A DNA stretch of 64,000 bases from Pelagomonas calceolata (lineage: Eukaryota; Sar; Pelagophyceae; Pelagomonadales; Pelagomonadaceae). The stretch is taken from NCBI GenBank assembly GCA_918797485.1, contig CAKKNE010000002.1, forward strand, positions 1,144,501-1,208,500. Reading direction: 5' to 3'. Positions 56,202 through 64,000 of this stretch are shown in pieces; position 1 is the stretch's first letter, and the number at the start of each line of letters is the position of its first letter. The notes beneath the pieces are model-generated. The model saw nothing but the letters and a program-made list of their open reading frames with translations. It made no database searches and was not told where the DNA came from. Both the position numbers and the translations under genes were made by a program.

Positions 56202-57035
56202 ATGACCTGCATCGCCCAGAAGCCCGCGGCGCTTTCGCCGCAGCGTTTCTCGCCCTTCAGCGGCAGCACGAGTTCTCCGACCACCACCAACTTGATGTCG
56301 GAGAAGGCGCCGGCCGGCCCGGCCGCCATGACGCCCGCGGCACCCGCGCGCACTACCATGACGGCGCCGGGCACCGCTGAACACGCCGCGGCCGAAAAAA
56401 AGGAATTCGCGTCGTTGACGTCAAGAACGGTGGCGGGTCCGAACGCCCCATCCAGGGCCGCCGGCGGCGCGCGCGCGCGCGACGCCAAGTCCATGCCCAA
56501 GGCCACGGGCCGCTGGACCGCCGAGGAGCACGACGAGTTCCTCAAGTGCCTCGACATCTACGGCCGCGAGTGGAAGAAGGTCGCCGAGCGCATCACGACG
56601 CGCACGGCGGCCCAGATCCGGAGCCACGCCCAGAAGTACTTCAAGAAGATCGAGGCCGCCGGCGAGGGCGCCCCCAAGGCCGCGAAGCCCGCGACAACGC
56701 CGGCGGCGGCCGACGGCGCGCCCCAAATCCCCGCGGAGACGCTGGCGGGGGCGCTCGGCGCGCTCGACGACATGCTGCGGGCCCTGCGGTCGAAGCGCGC
56801 GCGCTACGACGACGATCAAACGCCGAGCGAGGCCGCCTCCGATGCTAGTGACGCGCCGCCGGTCGAGAAGCGGCCGCGCGCGGCGAGCGAGGGCCTCGTC
56901 ATTCCGCAGGCGAAGCGGTCGCGGGCGAACAGCGACGACCGCGCGCCGGGCCTGCGGCGCCGCGTCACGTGCGACGACCTCCGCGCGCTCGAGGCGCTCG
57001 AGCTCCTCCGCGAGGCCGCGGGCGGCGCGTTCTAG
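56202..57035 (+). CDS. SHAQKYF-class single MYB transcription factor
   Basis: From ATG 56202, 277 residues (56295 is an alternative start). One MYB/SANT domain at about 100-148: GRWTAEEHDEFLKCLDIYGR, EWKKVAERITTRTAAQIRSH, AQKYFKKIE. The SHAQKYF end marks the class that includes plant LHY/CCA1/REVEILLE clock factors. It has flanking Ala/Pro-rich disordered regions and a C-terminal helix (CDDLRALEALELLREAAG). No second MYB repeat. It should bind DNA; a clock role is only inferred from family. Confidence 0.85.
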   Translation: MTCIAQKPAALSPQRFSPFSGSTSSPTTTNLMSEKAPAGPAAMTPAAPARTTMTAPGTAEHAAAEKKEFASLTSRTVAGPNAPSRAAGGARARDAKSMPKATGRWTAEEHDEFLKCLDIYGREWKKVAERITTRTAAQIRSHAQKYFKKIEAAGEGAPKAAKPATTPAAADGAPQIPAETLAGALGALDDMLRALRSKRARYDDDQTPSEAASDASDAPPVEKRPRAASEGLVIPQAKRSRANSDDRAPGLRRRVTCDDLRALEALELLREAAGGAF

Positions 57036-57611
57036 TGACGTGTTGAGCCGCTTCCGCGGCGGCGCGATAGGCGCCGCCGCCCATGTGACATCCTGTGCCC
57101 TCCGCCAACGTGCCGGAAAGTCCGCACGTTTACCCCCCCCAATGTACACACCGCTGTCGTGTATTGTACACATCCCCTGTCCGTAATGACCATTTCCCCG
57201 AGTCCGTGTCTTCCAGTCGCGGCGGCGGCGTGGGGGTTGCTGACGCCGTCGAGCAGACGTCGCGTCGATGGCGTGAAGGCGCCGCGCGAGTCTGAGTGTC
57301 ATCGAACCCGAACGCATTTATGCTGCGGATGATGCCACGGCGGATGGTGATTACATTTTACCCGCCGCGAATACGCTCGAGTTGTTGTTATGAAAGAAGC
57401 GGCACGCGCCCGCCGCCGATGAATCGGCGACGCGCGGTGTCTCCCCCCCAGCCCGGGCAGGGGCTCCGTCCACTAGTCCTAGCACTGTAACAAGCACGCT
57501 CGACTCGGAGACGTGAGGCCGAGGCGGTTTTTCTCCGAAGCTCGCGCGCCTCGAGGCGGGGCGCAGGCGCTCAACTACAAAACCAAAACCTTAGGACCCC
57601 AGAAAAAAAAG
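57036..57611. other. Intergenic region between convergent genes with an introner-core copy
   Basis: 576 bp. CGTCGCGTCGATGGCGTG occurs near 57258 next to CGCCGTCGAGCAGA, resembling the inner part of the 54-kb element. No terminal repeats or ORF supported. Confidence 0.5.
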
Positions 57612-59615
57612 TCAGGTCAGCAGGTCCACGTCCACGGACGGCGAGTCGTCCTCCTTGAGGTCGACGAGCTCGACCCCCCGCGACTGCTCCGTCGTCAGCG
57701 GCGACCAGGCGCGCGGGCCCCGCACGCCGAGGGGCTGGGCCTCGAAGTCCCCCTCGACCTCCAACGCGCCCTCCTTCGGGCTCGCCACGTCGCGGTAGAC
57801 GGGGTTTCTGGCTTCCTCCATAGCTCTCTGGATGTCGCGCCACGTCGGCTCGTCGCGCCGCGCCTTGTGGTGCTTCCAGACCGTGTAGCCCGCCAGCGCG
57901 ACGGCGGCGCAGGCCACGATCATGACGACAACTAATGCAGCAATCAGCACGGTGAGGTCGGCCGAGGCTGAATTTGCGTGGGACCCGCCGTCGTCGCCAC
58001 CAATGGCGGCCGTGGAGGCCGTCGGGCGCGGGACCGGCGCCGCCGTCGGCCTTGATGTCGGGTGGGGCACGGGCCGCCGCGTGGGGTGCGGCGTCGCGCC
58101 AATGACGGGCGACGGCGTCGGCGCCCCGGCCGCGACGGGCGCGGCGCTCGGGGACCCGGGCCGCGGCGACGGTGCTAATGAAGGCGCGATCAGCGCGCGC
58201 GAGTCGACGACAAAGTCCTTCCACGTATGGGCGCAGTCCGTGCGCGTCGCCGTCGCCAGCACCGCGCCGTCCGCGCCCCTCAAAACTTCCACGGTGCCGT
58301 AGGCGCTGCTGAGGGGGGGCGAGCAGAACAACCTCAACAATAATTGATCCGCGCCGTCCACCAAGTACTCGCGCTCGACCCTTTTGCCGTTATCCGACTC
58401 GACGTACTCGTGGCCGTCGATGTCCGGCACGAGCGTGAGCCACTGGCCCTCATTAATTTCGGACGACGTCGTCCGCGTGGGTTTTAATGAAGGCGCCGGC
58501 GTCGGCGTGTGGTTGGACGTGGGCGCCATTGATGAAGTCGGCCGCGGCGTCGCGAGCGACGGCCCGTCTATTCTATAAAGCTCGACGCTCGCGACGGCCG
58601 TCGACGCCGTCCAGTCGAGGGCCAGCATCATCTGGACGTTTCTCGGTGCCCACGTCGGCGTGCGCGTGGGAAAGCCGTGCTCGACCGTGAAATTGTAGGC
58701 CGCGGTGCCGTCGGCGCCCGGCTCCGCGTCGGACACGTAGACCTCGAAGCCGTCCGCGTCGCGCACCGACGCCTTGCCGCCCGCCCAACCGGTAGTCCCG
58801 CCTCGTACGAGTAACGCGTAGTCGCCCGCGCTGAAGCGGTAGTCCGCCGACAGCTTTTTGTCATCGCCGTCGACGGCCGCATCAAAGCCCCACCACGCGT
58901 CGACGCCGCAGGGCGCCACGTCGGGCGCCTTGCGCGGGTCGCGCGGGTGCGCGCCGTCTATTAAATAAGGTCCCACGAGGCCCGTCGGCGTCGGGGCGCC
59001 GTAGCCGCGCGAGTATGATTGGATAGCGACGTGCGCGTCGAATCTTTTGGAAGGGTCGCTCGCTCCAGAAAAATCGAGGTCCACGGCAAACTCATAGGTC
59101 GTCGACCGGCTCTTCGTGGGAGCGGGCGACGGGTGGTGGCGCGCCTCGAAGGTGACCATTGAAGAAACGCTGCACTCCGCGTTCAGGCAGCCCGCGTGAT
59201 GCTCGGGGTTCGCCGCCTGGCTTCCATGTAATTCGTCGCAGCCCTCCATGGCTAGGGTATACGACCCCGCCCCCCAGCCGTCGCCCCATTCATCGTACGT
59301 GTGCAGCTCGTAGTCGCCCGCCGCGAGGCAGTATCGGCACTCGCTGGTGTAGGTCGCCGCGTCGCCGTGGACGAAGGAGTCGTAGGGCGGCGTGCACGTC
59401 TCGACGGCGTTGACCTCGCTCATCATGTCGAGGCGGTCCTCGCCGCCGGCCGCCGTGAGCCAGGCCGCGGCCTCCTCCATGTCGCGCTTCGTCGCTTCGA
59501 CGGTCTTGCCAAGCAATCCCGAAAAGTCCAGGGTGATGGTCACGGTCTGGTCCGGGCAGAAAAGGGGGTTGGAGGCCCATGCCGTCGTGAGCAGCAGCGG
59601 CAGCAGCCCGCGCAT
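57612..59615 (-). CDS. Type I membrane protein with beta-rich ectodomains and Pro-Thr linkers
   Basis: The ATG at 59615 gives 667 residues, starting MRGLLPLLLTTAWASNPLF, a signal peptide. The ectodomain has Cys-bearing beta-rich segments (AAGDYELHTYDEWGDGWGAG, a pattern also seen in other algal surface proteins; then a related FSAGDYALLVRGG) separated by PT-rich linkers (PAPTKSRST, PTRTPTWAP, PTSNHTPTPAPSLKPT). Near the C-terminus a membrane helix (LTVLIAALVVVMIVACAAVA) precedes a cytosolic tail of about 95 residues. No enzyme domain recognised. The 5' leader (59650-59690) contains an introner-core copy. Confidence 0.65.
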   Translation of the reverse strand: MRGLLPLLLTTAWASNPLFCPDQTVTITLDFSGLLGKTVEATKRDMEEAAAWLTAAGGEDRLDMMSEVNAVETCTPPYDSFVHGDAATYTSECRYCLAAGDYELHTYDEWGDGWGAGSYTLAMEGCDELHGSQAANPEHHAGCLNAECSVSSMVTFEARHHPSPAPTKSRSTTYEFAVDLDFSGASDPSKRFDAHVAIQSYSRGYGAPTPTGLVGPYLIDGAHPRDPRKAPDVAPCGVDAWWGFDAAVDGDDKKLSADYRFSAGDYALLVRGGTTGWAGGKASVRDADGFEVYVSDAEPGADGTAAYNFTVEHGFPTRTPTWAPRNVQMMLALDWTASTAVASVELYRIDGPSLATPRPTSSMAPTSNHTPTPAPSLKPTRTTSSEINEGQWLTLVPDIDGHEYVESDNGKRVEREYLVDGADQLLLRLFCSPPLSSAYGTVEVLRGADGAVLATATRTDCAHTWKDFVVDSRALIAPSLAPSPRPGSPSAAPVAAGAPTPSPVIGATPHPTRRPVPHPTSRPTAAPVPRPTASTAAIGGDDGGSHANSASADLTVLIAALVVVMIVACAAVALAGYTVWKHHKARRDEPTWRDIQRAMEEARNPVYRDVASPKEGALEVEGDFEAQPLGVRGPRAWSPLTTEQSRGVELVDLKEDDSPSVDVDLLT

Positions 59616-60047
59616 CCTGGAATCGCTGCCCCCGGCACTCGCGTGCGACGCAGCGTTTCGTTTCGATGCGTCGATGGCGTGGAGGCTGCCTGAGTCCTGT
59701 GCTCGCGCTGCACGAGGCGATGTGTTTGTCCTGAATTTTTTGCAATTTGGCTTCGGCGGGTTTTTCAAATTTTCAAGGGCCTCCGACGGCCGAGAGCCGT
59801 GCCAATGAGCCTTCCAGACCTCGCCGTACCGGTCCTCGGCGCGGGCCCCATCCGCTCGGCGCCTTGGTGCAAGACAAATTCGCATTTGCCTGAGTGCACG
59901 CATAAATCGCCGCGCCGCGCGGACGCTGCCCCTGCGTGTAGCATCACTCGAAAACAACGCGGCTGCGAACGCACGGCGCCCATCTCGCAAGCAGCACCCC
60001 AGGAGCAAGCGCTGCCCCACACACCCGGCACGCCGCCGCGCCGTACC

Positions 60048-60797
60048 ATGTCGACGGACATCGACTACTGGAGCGACTCCTACCGGTCATCAATTGATGA
60101 CGCCGACCGGTTAGTGACTTCCCTGGGCGCGTGCGAGCCTGATGAAAGACTATCAATAATCGACGCAGCGGACGCGAAACTGAAGCGCGCCGGGGGCATC
60201 AAGAAGTCCTACAAGCTCGAATTGAGGTTGCTGAGAGATAGGGAACTGAAAAGGAACTACGAGGAGTCTTTGCGGGAACTCGACGACCGACGAGACGAAC
60301 TGAAGCGAAGGGTCGAGGAGCACAGAGAACGGACTGAGCGGAGTACTCTACTACAAGAGACACCAGCCGCATTCGGAGAACACAAGGGCAACGACTACTA
60401 CCTCGACAAAGCCCATAGTCTACAAGATAAGACGGAAAATACCCTCGAGAGAACGACACAGATGATCGAAGCGTCCAAGGAAGTCGGCGCCTCCACACTA
60501 TCCGAGCTAGAGAGGCAGCAAGATCAAATAAAAGATGTGTCCGCCGATATCATGCTCATCGAGGACAATTTGAGCAGGGCCGATCGGCTCATCCGGAACT
60601 TTACGAAACGAATGATGACCGATAAATTGATCATGGGCTTCGCCTTCCTGAACATGTGCGCGCTGACGGGCATCATCGTCTACTGCGTGGTGACGGGGAA
60701 GGTGCTGGGGGACGACAAGAAGAAAGATAAGGAGGAGGGGCCCGACGAGAGCGAGCGGCGGCTGTTCCTGCGAGGGGGGGGTTATGGGTACGGGTAA
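60048..60797 (+). CDS. Qb-type SNARE, NPSN-like
   Basis: The ATG at 60048 gives 249 residues. An N-terminal helical part (residues 10-110) is followed by the SNARE motif (about 125-190): ENTLERTTQMIEASKEVGAS, SELERQQDQIKDVSADIMLI, EDNLSRADRLIRNFTKRMMT, with a Q-like centre. A C-terminal membrane helix (IMGFAFLNMCALTGIIVYCV) and a short acidic lumenal tail follow. Layout and the 'M-x-x-D-K' end fit Qb NPSN/membrin relatives. It would act in membrane fusion on a Golgi or endosomal route or at the division plate. Confidence 0.75.
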   Translation: MSTDIDYWSDSYRSSIDDADRLVTSLGACEPDERLSIIDAADAKLKRAGGIKKSYKLELRLLRDRELKRNYEESLRELDDRRDELKRRVEEHRERTERSTLLQETPAAFGEHKGNDYYLDKAHSLQDKTENTLERTTQMIEASKEVGASTLSELERQQDQIKDVSADIMLIEDNLSRADRLIRNFTKRMMTDKLIMGFAFLNMCALTGIIVYCVVTGKVLGDDKKKDKEEGPDESERRLFLRGGGYGYG

Positions 60798-60956
60798 TTT
60801 GTGGTCTCTTGTATTATTCTGTCGCGGGGCTAGAGTGCGGGTGCCTCGACAACAAGGGTCACTCGAGAGCGCGCTCTGCCGACGCGCACAGCTGCCCTTC
60901 GCGGTAATTTCTCGTCGTTTGCGTCGCGCGGCCCTTCGACGACGATCCGCAGCGCA

Positions 60957-62429
60957 ATGGTTCGACGGCGCTCATCACTCGCTGGCCTTCACGCCGCCGC
61001 CCGCAACCTCGACCTCGACAAGCTAAAGCGCATCCTCGCGGTCGGTGCGGATCCCAATAGAGTACTCTCCCAAGGTCCGTATCGTGACACGACGCCGCTT
61101 CTTGTTTTGTGCGGGCACTCCTGGCAAGACGCGAGAACCCCTGCTGTACTCGAGGCGTGGGCACGACGAGAGGAGGATGTGGTCGCTTGCGCTGCCGCGC
61201 TCATCGAGGCCGGCGCGGACGTGAATCTCCGGAGCAGATGGATAGGGACGCCGCTTTCGCTGGCAGCAGGTGGTCTATTGGGGGACGATTGCTGGCGTGG
61301 TTACCCCATGCCGCGCCTCGTGTCCCTGCTGATAGCAGCTGGCGCTGACGTGACTTCGGCGGGTCGGTGGGTGCTGAAGGCGGCAGCAGAGTCATTACTC
61401 TACTATCGCGGCGACAAAGGCGAAAGGGACGCCGTCCGTGTTATCAGCACGCTCGTCGACGCGGGCGTCGATGTGCGTGGCCGGGAAATAGAGGAGTTTC
61501 TTCCACGCCCTCGTTATGTAGGCACCGATGGTCGCGTCCGTGTTCCCTCGCGCCGCGCCACCAACCGCGTCATCGCGATCCTCCTCCGCGCCGGCGCGGC
61601 GGTTCCGGAACTGCGACCATTGGTGGACGACCCAGCTCTCGGATATCTAAGAAAGGTGGCCTTGTCTGGTGGCTATAAGAACTACGAGCAAAGGTGCCTC
61701 AGGGCCTTCGAGACGATGCTTGCTCCGAAGTTCCCTCTGCTGCCCGAGGACGTCATCCCAAATATTGTCCTATTTGCATTCCACAACGGGATGTACGAGA
61801 TCGAGTGGCGCATGCCACCGGGCGTGTTGGTGCGAATCCGCGACGCGCTGCTATCGCGCAGCGACGAAATCGATGAAATTCGCGTATCTGCAAAGGAGAC
61901 GCGGTATGCCGTGGCTCATGGCTGGTGCGTCGAAGGGTCCGAGCTTCTGGGGCGGAGGGTGCGAGTCCCGCACTTTGTCCCTCCCGGCTACTCAGAAGGC
62001 ATCATTCGGGGCTGGCTCGACGCTTATGACTTTGATCTCCGGGAGCGCCTCGGTGCGCGCCTGATGAACTCTGCCTATTGCGAGGGTAAAGCGGTGCCTC
62101 TGTTCCGCATCTGTTTTCGGACTGGCCATTATGCGGGCCTCGTTGGCACGCCAATGACGCTGGAGAAAGTGTCGAAGTTGCTGCTTCCGGCGTCGCCGCA
62201 AGACGCCAAGCCCACTCCCTCCGAGATAGACGCCGCCCTGCGGGATCGAGCCTTCACGCCGACTATGCTGGCGTGCCTCCACGCCTCGCTGGATTTGCCG
62301 GCCGACGCGAGTACGACCGAGTTCCTCGGCGCCGTGTACGACGCGGCGGTCGAGGCGGGCGTCAACCCCATGCCCTCCATGACAGTCGGAGAATACATGA
62401 ACTGGACGCCGCCGCCGCCGCGGGAGTAA
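60957..62429 (+). CDS. Ankyrin-repeat protein with a C-terminal module of unknown type
   Basis: A 490-residue intronless protein. Residues 1-210 hold about five ankyrin units (AGLHAAARNLDLDKLKRILA, CAAALIEAGADVNLRS, LVSLLIAAGADVTSAG, VISTLVDAGVDV). After LPEDVIPNIVLFAFHNGMY, an F-box-like stretch, comes a charged domain of about 200 residues with a last segment LPADASTTEFLGAV. The N-terminal ankyrin plus late LPEDVI pattern recalls algal ankyrin/F-box families, but this is tentative. It starts right after the SNARE gene with only 160 bp between. Confidence 0.65.
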   Translation: MVRRRSSLAGLHAAARNLDLDKLKRILAVGADPNRVLSQGPYRDTTPLLVLCGHSWQDARTPAVLEAWARREEDVVACAAALIEAGADVNLRSRWIGTPLSLAAGGLLGDDCWRGYPMPRLVSLLIAAGADVTSAGRWVLKAAAESLLYYRGDKGERDAVRVISTLVDAGVDVRGREIEEFLPRPRYVGTDGRVRVPSRRATNRVIAILLRAGAAVPELRPLVDDPALGYLRKVALSGGYKNYEQRCLRAFETMLAPKFPLLPEDVIPNIVLFAFHNGMYEIEWRMPPGVLVRIRDALLSRSDEIDEIRVSAKETRYAVAHGWCVEGSELLGRRVRVPHFVPPGYSEGIIRGWLDAYDFDLRERLGARLMNSAYCEGKAVPLFRICFRTGHYAGLVGTPMTLEKVSKLLLPASPQDAKPTPSEIDAALRDRAFTPTMLACLHASLDLPADASTTEFLGAVYDAAVEAGVNPMPSMTVGEYMNWTPPPPRE

Positions 62430-62442
62430 ATTATATGTGAAC

Positions 62443-63645
62443 TTACTCCTCCTCCCCCCCCTCGAAGTGCTTCTTGATGTGCTTCGCCAGCTGGAACATT
62501 TCGAACCGCTCGACCCCAAACAACGCTTTGAGCTTATCATCACAGACGATGATGCGCTTGTTCGACGGGTCGCTCTGCAAATTATTGGCCTTGATGTGCG
62601 CCCAGAAGATTTTTGACAAAGTAAATCTATTGTTCGTCTCGACGCCCGCGAACTCCGCCAGCGCCGCCGACCCTTTGTACTGCGCCGCGGGTTTCGGATA
62701 GGCCTTCTTCTTCTTCTTCTTCGGCTGCTCGTCACTCTCTTCATCGTCAGACGGCTCTCGTTGCTTCTTCTTTTTTTTGGGAGCTTTCGGCTTGGTCGCC
62801 TCGCCATCTTTAAAAATATGTTGACCGAGTAACTTGGACATGCCAAAGCCCGTGACCTTATCCCTCTTGAAGACCTTTTTTAGTTTTTCATCGCACAGTA
62901 TTTCATTTCTGTTGGCCGGGTTCTGGAGATCATGAGCTTTGATGTACTTCCACAGGAGCTTGACGAGTCGAAAATGGTTCGCTCGGGACACGCCCACGAC
63001 AGCAGACATGTCCTCCGATATGAATGGATGGCGCGGGTCCTCGTCCTCCTCGTCTGGAGCACTTCGCTCTTGGACGCGCTTCGTCACGTGCTCCTTGAAC
63101 CAGTCCTTGTCCTCGCCCGCAATTTCAATACTCAAATCGGAGGCGACCTTCTTGCGCAGCGACTTCATGTTCATCTCGTCGAGGTCGACCTCTTTGAGGA
63201 GGGCGTCGAGGTGCGTGGCGATGCGGGCGCGCAGGGTGGGCGCTTCTGCCGGCTCTGGTGCGGGCTCCGGTGCTTCGGGCGCCGGCGCGGCCGGTGCTTC
63301 CGGTGCCTCGGGCGCCGGCGCGGCGACGGGCGGCGGCGCGGCGGGCTCGGGCGGCGGCGCGGCGGGCTTGGGCGGCGCCGGCGGCGCCGTGTCCATGGGC
63401 GCGGCCGGTGGTGGGGGCGCCGGGGGCGCCGCGGCCGGAGGCTCGGGGTCGGCCGCGGGCGCGGGGGGCGCGGCCGGCGCCGGCGCCGGCGCGGCCGCCG
63501 GCGCCGCGGCCTCGGCCGCCGCGGCGAGCTCGGCCTTGCGCGCGCGCTTGGCCTCCTTCTTGGCCTTGCGTAATTGCTTCTGCTTCTCCTTCTCGTCCAT
63601 CTGGGCACTCTCGAGGCTCGCCTTCATGGCCAGGCGCATGGACAT
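62443..63645 (-). CDS. DEK_C and two SWIB domains, chromatin-associated protein
   Basis: A 400-residue intronless protein starting at ATG 63645. Order: basic helical start, long Ala/Pro-rich linker, a DEK_C-like domain (about 137-195: RARIATHLDALLKEVDLDEM, NMKSLRKKVASDL), then SWIB/MDM2-type domain 1 (about 205-285, SRANHFRLVKLLWKYIKAHD, LQNPANRNEI, CDEKLKKVF), a Lys-rich linker, and SWIB domain 2 (about 325-395, RFTLSKIFWAHIKANNLQ, CDDKLKALFGVERFEMFQL). The same order is seen in fungal UAF30/Rpa-associated and plant SWIB proteins. It likely acts in chromatin or Pol I transcription. Confidence 0.85.
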   Translation of the reverse strand: MSMRLAMKASLESAQMDEKEKQKQLRKAKKEAKRARKAELAAAAEAAAPAAAPAPAPAAPPAPAADPEPPAAAPPAPPPPAAPMDTAPPAPPKPAAPPPEPAAPPPVAAPAPEAPEAPAAPAPEAPEPAPEPAEAPTLRARIATHLDALLKEVDLDEMNMKSLRKKVASDLSIEIAGEDKDWFKEHVTKRVQERSAPDEEDEDPRHPFISEDMSAVVGVSRANHFRLVKLLWKYIKAHDLQNPANRNEILCDEKLKKVFKRDKVTGFGMSKLLGQHIFKDGEATKPKAPKKKKKQREPSDDEESDEQPKKKKKKAYPKPAAQYKGSAALAEFAGVETNNRFTLSKIFWAHIKANNLQSDPSNKRIIVCDDKLKALFGVERFEMFQLAKHIKKHFEGGEEE

Positions 63646-64000
63646 CTTTTTGCGTCGTGGTGCGTGACCCGCTATACGTCTAGATCAAAAAGCCGCGTCG
63701 CGCCGCCGCCGATTTCGGCTGGGAGAGCCTCCTGAGGAGGAACAGTGCGGAGCGCAACTAGTGCTTTCGGGACAGCGAGCACTGGCAGGCCTTGAACCAA
63801 GGAAGACTTGGAGGCCCTGAGAGGACTGTTACTTGCCCAGCGGTCCCGTGGAAACTATTACAGAGACGCCGACCTCCTCGGCCTCGAGCTTCCTAGTGTG
63901 TCTACGCAAACTAGCAAGCCTCGAACGCATTCCTCCACGCGAACCCCCAGACGACTAGCTCCGGACCACTACCAGAGCACGAGAAAAACGAGGCTGCCCC
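63646..64000. other. Intergenic region to the right edge
   Basis: 355 bp, with the promoter-like element at 63893-63915. Nothing else recognised. Confidence 0.5.
63893..63915 (-). promoter_or_regulatory. Recurrent CTAG-flanked promoter-like element, copy 15 (degenerate)
   Basis: On the minus strand it begins GCTAGTTTGCG and ends TAGACACACTAG. Faces the SWIB gene, 248 bp upstream of its ATG. Confidence 0.45.

Noticed and set aside
1-64000. CRISPR arrays, bacterial operons or a prokaryotic contig
   Set aside because: Direct repeats are few and not regularly spaced; genes are eukaryotic, with introns and organelle leaders.
1-64000. Retroelements or virus-like insertions
   Set aside because: No reverse transcriptase, integrase, capsid or long terminal repeats seen; the deoxynucleoside kinase is a family shared by cells and viruses and is not by itself evidence of viral origin.

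Overview
This window looks like nuclear DNA of a small, GC-rich, plastid-bearing stramenopile alga. A pelagophyte of the Aureococcus/Pelagomonas kind is my best guess. The evidence is: an isopentenyl-diphosphate isomerase-squalene synthase fusion (known from stramenopiles and some other algae); a TatA/B protein with a signal-peptide-plus-transit leader ending in a cleavage-site Phe; eukaryotic genes (PPIL4, NEDD1, TBC1D19-like, a Qb-SNARE, RIB43A, DHHC-type palmitoyltransferase) packed 0.1-0.6 kb apart on both strands; and few, short introns, several of them recognisable introner elements. I saw no tRNA, rRNA, CRISPR array or retroelement.

Layout. 0-6.5 kb: an edge fragment, an SGNH hydrolase fragment between inverted repeats, an F-box protein, a four-exon Tudor-PHD-PCIF1 (cap m6Am methyltransferase-like) gene, and a DCC-family oxidoreductase. 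6.7-12 kb: TBC1D19-like RabGAP, PPPDE/DeSI peptidase, remnants of a DUF285 surface protein and a TPR protein, and NEDD1. 12-20 kb: a small unknown, the IDI-SQS fusion, a GNAT-like protein, a deoxynucleoside kinase and a sugar porter. 20-32.5 kb: a Cys-rich unknown, a membrane unknown, PPIL4, a VASt-like lipid-binding protein, an LtrA-like membrane protein, a PARP-type zinc-finger protein and a DHYC palmitoyltransferase. 33-44 kb: MFS transporter, RIB43A, fatty-acid hydroxylase, TatB-like, a Cys-loop-like ligand-gated channel, alpha/beta hydrolase, PhyH dioxygenase and sulfotransferase. 44-64 kb: a second TPR remnant, a 2OG oxygenase-ILEI fusion, two ankyrin proteins, two secreted PT-rich proteins, a degenerate amidohydrolase, several unknowns, a SHAQKYF MYB, an NPSN-like SNARE and a DEK_C/SWIB protein.

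Two signals cut across the genes. First, a directional element of about 21-24 bp (CTAGCG, a variable core, then TAAGACACTAG) recurs at 15 intergenic places. In all but one it points towards the next start codon, usually 100-265 bp away, so it looks like a lineage-specific promoter element. Second, several introns are short terminal-inverted-repeat elements with about 8-bp target duplications. The upstream duplication supplies the GT donor and the element end supplies the AG acceptor. One family starts CTGTGTGGAAATCAA; a second, unrelated one with an 18-bp inverted repeat sits in an ankyrin gene. Gene products do not form an operon-like pathway; neighbours look functionally independent.
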